Assembly: GCA_023678885.1 (NCBI GenBank)
Contig: CM043002.1
Coordinates: forward strand, 5,722,022-5,786,021
Source of the DNA: Pogostemon cablin
Taxonomy: Eukaryota; Streptophyta; Magnoliopsida; Lamiales; Lamiaceae
Length of the DNA stretch: 64,000 nt
Direction of reading: 5' to 3'
In this document: one piece after another, positions 57,858 to 64,000 of the stretch
How positions within the stretch are numbered: position 1 is the stretch's first letter
Layout: each line of letters starts with the position of its first letter
Program-made: the position numbers and the translations under genes
Notes under the pieces: model-generated
Told to the model about the DNA's origin: nothing
Seen by the model: only the letters and a program-made list of their open reading frames with translations
The model's database searches: none

Positions 57858-59476
57858 TTATACCTCGGTGTTCTCCGTGAAAGGTTTAAAGGTTGAAGGG
57901 GCCTTATACTCCTTTGCTCCTCCCGTATTCGCTTTTTTCTTGCTGTGATCGCCCGAGGTGTTTTGGCTGCCTGCCATCTTGGCCATTTTTGAGATATCCT
58001 CCGCCTGGATGTATTCATTTGCCATGACCATGAAGGCCGCGTACGACGCAGGTGGCTTTAGCTGTACTGCTTTCCATAAATTGGCCTCCGGATGAAGAGC
58101 TCCCATCACCGTGATGAGGCAAGCCTCATTTCCCATCACCTCTCCCATGGATCTCTGTTCATTGAACCTTTTGAGGAAATCTCTCAGACTTTCTGTTGTC
58201 CCTTATCGGATATTAGCGAGCTTGTGCTTGGGTTCCTTGGGTGCTCCCAAGTAGGAATATTGCATCATGAACGCCTCCATCAGTTCAGCCCATCATTTAA
58301 TAGATGCAGCTGGAATCGCCCTGAACCATGCATGTGCCTTGTTTCCGAGGGTTAAGGGAAACATCCGGCATAACGTGACCTCATTAGCCCCTTGAGCTCT
58401 CATCCACATCAGATATTTCTCAATATGGGAGTAAGGGTCATAATCACAATCAAAGATCAGACTAGAGGGAAATTTGACCCCGTGCTGCCGAGGGGCATTA
58501 CTGATCTCTGGGGGAAGGAGCTACTGCTTGCTGAAGGACACCAGATCGGCCATACACTTGTTTACTTCATCATTTACCATAGCTTGTATATCCCTTGATG
58601 GGGTTTTGGGAAAAATTCTATATTATCCTGCCAGATCTCCGGGTGAGCTACTGATCTTCTCACCCCTCTTCGGGATGGGGGTTTCCTGCTAGCGTCTTCC
58701 TTTAGCATGGATATTTCCGTTGTGGGGAAGTCCTCCCATGAATGATCTCGACTCTCTTGTGAATACAGAGTCTGGGGCGAATGGGAATGAGATTCTTGAT
58801 TTCTGGATCTTCGGCCTCGATAGGGTCTCCTCTAGCCATTCCTTTGATGAGAAATAGATAGTGTTCTTTGAGAGATCTCGTCCTCCTCCGGTGCTTCCCG
58901 AGTTGCTGTGCGACCCCTCCTTCGATTGTAAGGAGGAGGTTGGCGAGACTCCTCCTCAAGTTTCGATGAACGACTTCTTGCTTTCGGGTTCTTTTCAAGT
59001 GCTTGCTGCTTTCGGGTCCCTGTCTCCAGCAGTCGGAGATATTCGCTACGCCTTTCTTCTGCCGAAGTTTCGTTCACGCTCTCTCTCTCCCTTGCGTGTT
59101 TCCTCCTTATAAAATTTATGGTTTCTCTGGCATCGCCTCCGCTATGCCCTCTTCTTACCTCTTTTTTCCTTTCTAGATCTTCTCTTAAATCGCCAAGACT
59201 ACATCCGTGAGGGCCACTGAAACTCAACCTTTCCGGTCGGACCGGGGGAGCTTTAGTAGTGCACTCGTTAATAACCCTTCTGATTTTTTCATTCATCTCT
59301 TTTATTTTCTCTGGATCCGCCAAATTGGGAACAGGGATAGATCTCCGAGGGGTTGCCACTCCTACTGCGCGTGCACTGATTTGAACATGATTTCCACTCC
59401 GTGTTACATTCCGTTGAGCCCTAGAATATTCTCCCATCTCTTCTTTTCTGTGGATTGTGAAATCTTCACCACTCAT
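57858..59476 (-). pseudogene. Gag of the Tat element
   Basis: Starts MSGEDFTIHRKEEMGEYS (ATG near 59476) with a long basic, coiled-coil N-terminal part (RETINFIRRKHARERESV). The retrotransposon gag domain (MFPLTLGNKAWFRAIPAASIKWW, in the 58700-58150 interval) is interrupted by stops. 58148-57858 holds GEVMGNEACLITVMGALHPE and YAAFMVMANEYIQAED. Confidence 0.82.
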
Positions 59477-59547
59477 TTTTAGTAAAAGAACAGAGTAAGA
59501 TATAAGAGACTCGCTAAAATTGTATGAGAATAACGAAAATGTAGTGT

Positions 59548-59565
59548 TTCCCACAGACGGCGCTA
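59548..59565 (-). other. Primer-binding site of the Tat element, tRNA-Arg type
   Basis: Plus strand TTCCCACAGACGGCGCTA. The expected end is CGCCA, so one C-to-T change is present. It lies two bases from the LTR. Confidence 0.75.
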
Positions 59566-59567
59566 AC

Positions 59568-60501
59568 TGTTGATGTGTGTTCTTAGCTAGTTAATTTTAT
59601 GATTATGGGAGATGGATTTGAAGTTTAACTAAACTAAGGACGATCACAATTAAACAAGGAAAGACACCAAAAATGATAAATAAACAACAAGAAGAGGAAT
59701 TCTAACCAAAGAACTTAACCGATTTCTTATTACTGCTCTTGAGAACAACACTCATAAAATCTCCCTTTTTACAAGTGTAATGTCTCAACCATCAATTAGT
59801 AACCTGCCTCTCTCTTGTGAGAGAAGCTATTTATATTACCAGATAAACCCTAACGTTGGTCCAATCTCTTGATGCCACCTGGATTGAGACAAACAACCAT
59901 CAATATGGGCTGCAGGTGCCTCTACGACTTTTATAGCCGGTTCAGAGGGCTACCGGAGTTTTGCAGATCATTTCCGTCCTTCTCTTGTTTCCTATTGGCG
60001 GTTCAAGTCAGACTCCTCTGCTGTTGGTTGTCTTTTTCTTGGGAGTGCTGCCCAAGACGTCTCTTCTTCCCGTTATCCTTGTCCTGTAGCCTGCTAGCAT
60101 TAGTCGTCCTGGCAGTCGTGTCTGTACTTTCTCTTCCGGTCTCTATCATCCTTATGTTCATTGGAGGTATAGATACTTCACGTTACGCGGTATGGCCGAA
60201 CTCCCTTAGATACTTTCTTATCTTCAGAACTAAGGTTCTCTTCCAAGATACCTCGGCCATCCATCTGTTCCTCGACCTTTGTCCCCTTCGGTTACTCTCG
60301 CCTTTCTGGGTACTTCGGCCACTTCGGTGATGGGCTAATATCTTGGACTCTCCTTCGGCTCTCTTTCTGTATCATCATCTTTTGGGTTCAGGCTATCTAA
60401 TTGGGTCGTCCTTCTTCTTCCCGCTGGGTCGTATGTCTCCATAGAAGACCCCTTCGCTGGGCTCGCGACCCATAAAACATGGGAATATAATACCCATAAG
60501 A
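59568..60501 (-). repeat. 5' LTR of the Tat element
   Basis: 934 bp, TGTTGATGTGTG start on the plus strand, ending ACCCATAAGA (CA mutated to GA). TATA box at 59828-59835. Confidence 0.92.
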
Positions 60502-60506
60502 AAGAT
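60502..60506. repeat. Target-site duplication, right of the Tat element
   Basis: AAGAT, matching 48662-48666. Confidence 0.85.
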
Positions 60507-61890
60507 GTTTGGAGTCGAATAAAATGCATTTGTTCAATTTTTATTCAAAGATCATTCAAATTTTTTAAAGTACCGAACAAATGATTTTTGTTCAGTGCCA
60601 AACATAGAATCATGATTTTTTTTTAGTTTAAAAGGTAAAATTGTCATTTTTACAACTATTTAATCTTAATATTTTAGGATGTGTACAAAAGTTCCGCGGC
60701 CTTGATAAACAGTAAAATAAAAGCGAGCCAAAATAATTTGAGTTAAAACAGGTTCAAGTCTAACGGAACCATCAGACTTGTTAGGTTAAGCCAAAATAAC
60801 CTTAGCTCTGTTCAGGTCTAAAATTTAAAGCCCAACATATTTTAATTATAAGAATGTATGTGCTAGGCCATCGAGCCGAGCTCTAATAGGGGTTAAGTTG
60901 TCATTCCTCCAAAAAAACTACTCATCAACATGCGAATGTTATTATATTTGATGTCAAGTCACGAGAAAGTAATAATCTTCTTACAAAAAAGTGGCATTAA
61001 CCTTTTGAGTAACACAAAAGGATCATGATGTAAATCATGCGGTCCCTCATTCCTATCATATATACCCTATATATTATTAAGGTGTTTAAATTAAAATAGA
61101 GCATATGATTTACAAGAATTTATAATGTAAACCTGATTTATAAGAAACTAACTCTTAGAGCAAGGGTATGAATAGGTTCACAACAACTTTCATGTTCCTC
61201 ACAACATAATGTACCCACTGTAATATTTTATGAAACTTAACTTTTAAAATTTTGAACATCATTATCTCTACTTTACGATGCCTCATAAGACTACCTATTA
61301 AACTACAAAAGGGACCCCATGCTCGATTTTACATACGACCATATCCATGTATAGACTTTACTAACCAACATATGTTAATAAAATGACCCAAGATATATAG
61401 ACTTCATTCACCAACATATATATAAATAAAATGACCCAAGATGCGACTATGTACCACTTAATCTTAGACCGATTAAGTTATGACAAAATGCTCTAGAGTC
61501 TAGACCAAATTATCTGGATGTATAAATCAAAACTAATTTTAGCTGTAAGTTAAAATAGACCTACTATAGTGTACACAAAAATTTAAATAACTTGCGTGTA
61601 AATAACAATAGTCAATATCCATTCTCCCTATTCTAAGCAAATTAAAATATCTTATGATTTTCACAATCATAATATATTACTATAACTGATAAGAGGCCAC
61701 CCTTGCAAAATATGAGGGCCCCATCATAACAAATTTGACCTATTTCTCACTAGTATTTCTGTAACCATCTTTTCAGGTTTCTATTCATAAAAACAAATAA
61801 CCTGAAGAAACTATTAAACCTGTAATAATCTGTACACATTAAATAAAATGGCAGTATAATCTTGTTTCCAGCAACATGGCTTGTTTTCCA
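60507..61890. other. Intergenic region downstream of the invertase gene
   Basis: AT-rich, no coding frame. GTTTGG at 60507 and GCCAAACAT near 60597 form weak inverted ends, a possible small degenerate MITE. Nothing else recognised. Confidence 0.5.
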
Positions 61891-64000
61891 CTAAACCAGA
61901 ATCTGAGATTTGGCAAGCATGCGAGAGCACTTCTTGCGAGACGATTTGCTCAACGCGCAAATACAGTTCTCAAGAATGGCAAAGTCTTCTTCCCAGTATA
62001 ACTTGGCAGCCATCTCTGGGTTTTCTAATAGCATCTTTGATGACAGGTAACCTGCGATAGACCATGTCTGGTAGAGTCGGGCCTGCTTCCCGATGAACTT
62101 CCCGTTCTTGGTGTCATAGTATTCGGGCCAGCGATCCTCAGGGAGCCGTTTTTCAGCTATATCAATGGCCTTCTTTGCCAGATCCGTCCTATTCATTTTA
62201 ATGCATGCCAACGTGAACTGTGACAAGGGGGAGGGGGCGTTAAGGGATGATGAGTATCTCTAGTTTCATGAAAAAATTGAAGTAATCTTTCATAAGACAA
62301 GAACAAACTTCAAAGATTGAATGCACTGCCTATATATGTAAACAGTATATGTGTGTGTGTGTGTCCCCGTACTATATGTTACGCTGATGTTTATTTCTCT
62401 AACACCAACTACACATTTATAAACTCTACGAAGATGTTATTGGCATGTTCTACACTAAATATTACTTCAGTTCAGTGCGCCTTATTTAAGAGCCAAGGTG
62501 ATTTAGAAAACATTAACCAGATCTAATCAAATCTCGACCGCGCTAATCATGCCATCATTTTTTGTCATTTTGTCATTACAGAAGCATATTTACATCATGC
62601 AGAGAATAAGACCATGTAATGAATATCTTAAACAACAGTCTTCTAAATTTCCTCATACAGAGTGACCGCACGACACATGGATAAGACTGACGGTTCATGC
62701 ACACAATGATTATAATATTCCGCTAATATGTCGCTACACTATTTTGGGAAGAGAATTAAATCAATGTTCTTACCTGCCACAGAAGTGTTGGCCAGGATCC
62801 ACCATTATGATATGACCAAGGTCTGCAAAAGTCCAACAATTAATAAATTAATTTCAACACATAGCAGCAGAATTTTACACATACATCTCTACTTATATGA
62901 AGGGTATGTATGATTTATATATACACTCAACAAAAGTACAGCAGCATATGAAGGCAATATGGTGCAAATATTTCTGTAGGCCTTACGTATTCTTCGGATC
63001 ACTTCCAGTGATTATTCGCCACTCCTCAGACTCCAAGGCAGGATAACATATTTTAAGAGGCATCTGAGCTATGAGATCATCCCATTTGGCTTCAATGAAA
63101 TTCAGTATAGCCTCGTTCTGTTTTGGAGTACCCAGAGATGACACTATGGACCAGAGATTCCCAAGGGTAAAGAATCTAAAATCCATATGAGCTGGCTGCA
63201 GATTGCCAATAAGGTAACCGCCTTCCTCAGGAACCCAATGCATTAACCAATGAGGAATTTGTTCCGGGTATATATTGAACTTGTTAGTTGCTTCTGTTGA
63301 GTACTCCTCTGTCTTATAACGATAGATCTCGTTGATTTTCTTCAGATCGACCCAGTAATATTCTCTGATGTGAAATGATAACGCACTGAGTCTATTATTA
63401 ACAGCAGTCACCAAATTCTTGGATCCTTCATCTAATGCAAGCATCTCCCGAGCGCACCGAAGAGCCGAGTAAAATAAGGACTGCAAGTGGATAAAAACGC
63501 AAGTGATGCATTAGAAGAGATCTGTTGCAACTTCTAGCTTGCAATTAAAATGCATATTACCCACAAATTTTTCCAAGACATTTTGTCACCTTAGACAAAA
63601 CTATTCAATTGCAAGACTTAGATGCCAGCAGTACGTTTATTATTTGGTTCTCTTGCAGTTATATAGAAGTTAGAATCTGAATAGTTTAGACAGCCTATAT
63701 ACATATCAAGAACTGCGCTTATATCTTAAAAGTGTAGTTCATCCAACTCAGTAAACTATCTTGTTCACCCATAAAACGAAAGAGAGGAAGCAGTTTCCAT
63801 ACTATTTTTTGTTCTCCATAAAATCACTTAAATGACCCTTCACCCTTCTTTAAAAGAATTCCCAACTCACTGGCTACATGTAATTCTTTAATATAAAAAA
63901 CAAAATGCATCAGTTCATACCATTAAGATTTTAATAACCTTCAATTCACTCTACAGATCAGTTGTATATGACATAAATACCATAAGAGACCAACAGTTTC
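61891..64000 (-). CDS. Alkaline/neutral invertase, GH100 (3' part, incomplete)
   Basis: Sucrose hydrolysis to glucose and fructose. Minus-strand exons: 63480-62987, 62822-62774 and 62217-61891, with clean GT-AG introns; the rest of the gene lies beyond 64000. The first visible exon carries SLFYSALRCAREMLAL, HIREYYWVDLKKINEIYRYK, PHWLMHWVPEEGGYLIGNL, HMDFRFFTLGNLWSI and WRIITGSDPKN. The second carries PWSYHNGGSWPTLLWQ, a strong GH100 signature. The third carries RWPEYYDTKNGKFIGKQARL and ends RKKCSRMLAKSQILV with TAG at 61891-61893. The C-terminus resembles the organellar (alpha) group rather than the cytosolic group, by recall of family sequences. The exon frames are intact. 63481-64000 is intron with no exon visible. 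Confidence 0.92.

Larger units (their letters stand above)
48667..60501 (-). mobile_element. Tat-type Ty3/gypsy retrotransposon
   Basis: Minus-strand element of 11.8 kb with both LTRs and a perfect 5-bp duplication (AAGAT). Coding order: gag (59476-57858), protease (57379-56855), RT (56494-55730), RNase H (to about 55310), a second archaeal-type RNase H (55131-54592), integrase (54591-53437), then a 3.8-kb region with an antisense gene, then the 3' LTR. The dual RNase H and the primer site resembling a tRNA-Arg complement place it in the Tat lineage (Retand/Ogre group). Stops and an RT deletion make it non-autonomous. Confidence 0.93.

Noticed and set aside
59869..60330. 153-residue plus-strand frame in the Tat LTR (also 48969-49196)
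   Set aside because: It lies within the LTR and is broken in the other LTR copy, so it is chance.

Overview
This window is plant nuclear DNA, from an AT-rich, repeat-dense eudicot genome. The evidence is intron-bearing genes with GT-AG splice sites, pentatricopeptide-repeat (PPR) genes, a GH100 alkaline/neutral invertase, Tekay, Athila and Tat type Ty3/gypsy retrotransposons, and many Stowaway MITEs. An asterid is possible, but the sequence does not settle the order.

Layout. 1-21239 is a minus-strand Tekay-type chromovirus (its 3' LTR is cut by the window start). An Athila-type element (2262-16229) has landed inside its RNase H region. 21240-31230 is a gene-free MITE field with at least a dozen Stowaway-like elements. 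Its centre is a nested block at 24445-28297: a Stowaway split by a hAT-like element, split in turn by a solo LTR, which carries a Mutator-type MITE. Each level has its own target-site duplication. 31229-32192 is a 964-bp Mutator-like element. 32440-39330 is an intact minus-strand SNF5/INI1 homologue (BSH), with ten coding exons adding up to 241 codons plus a stop. 39494-41780 is a solo LTR with a 5-bp duplication, ending about 120 bp before the start of an intact plus-strand PPR-DYW gene (41904-44285). 45062-45996 holds two foldback elements, one with a G-rich loop. 46181-48073 is a PPR gene resembling Arabidopsis PGN, broken by three single-base frameshifts. 48667-60501 is a Tat-type retrotransposon with two LTRs and a 5-bp duplication. 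It has a second (archaeal-type) RNase H and an antisense reading unit that crosses two introns in frame. 61891 to the window end is the 3' part of an alkaline/neutral invertase gene, which runs off the window.

Function and context. The host genes do not form a pathway: a SWI/SNF chromatin-remodelling subunit, an organelle RNA-editing-type PPR protein, a decayed PPR gene and a sucrose-cleaving enzyme. From memory, PGN (At1g56570) and A/N-InvA (At1g56560) have adjacent locus numbers in Arabidopsis. The PGN-like gene and the invertase here may therefore be an old neighbour pair now separated by the 11.8-kb Tat element. All retrotransposon coding regions have stops or frameshifts, so none looks autonomous. 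I found no CRISPR array, rRNA gene or tRNA gene. The tRNA-like 3' ends at 14474-14492 and 59548-59565 are primer-binding sites.
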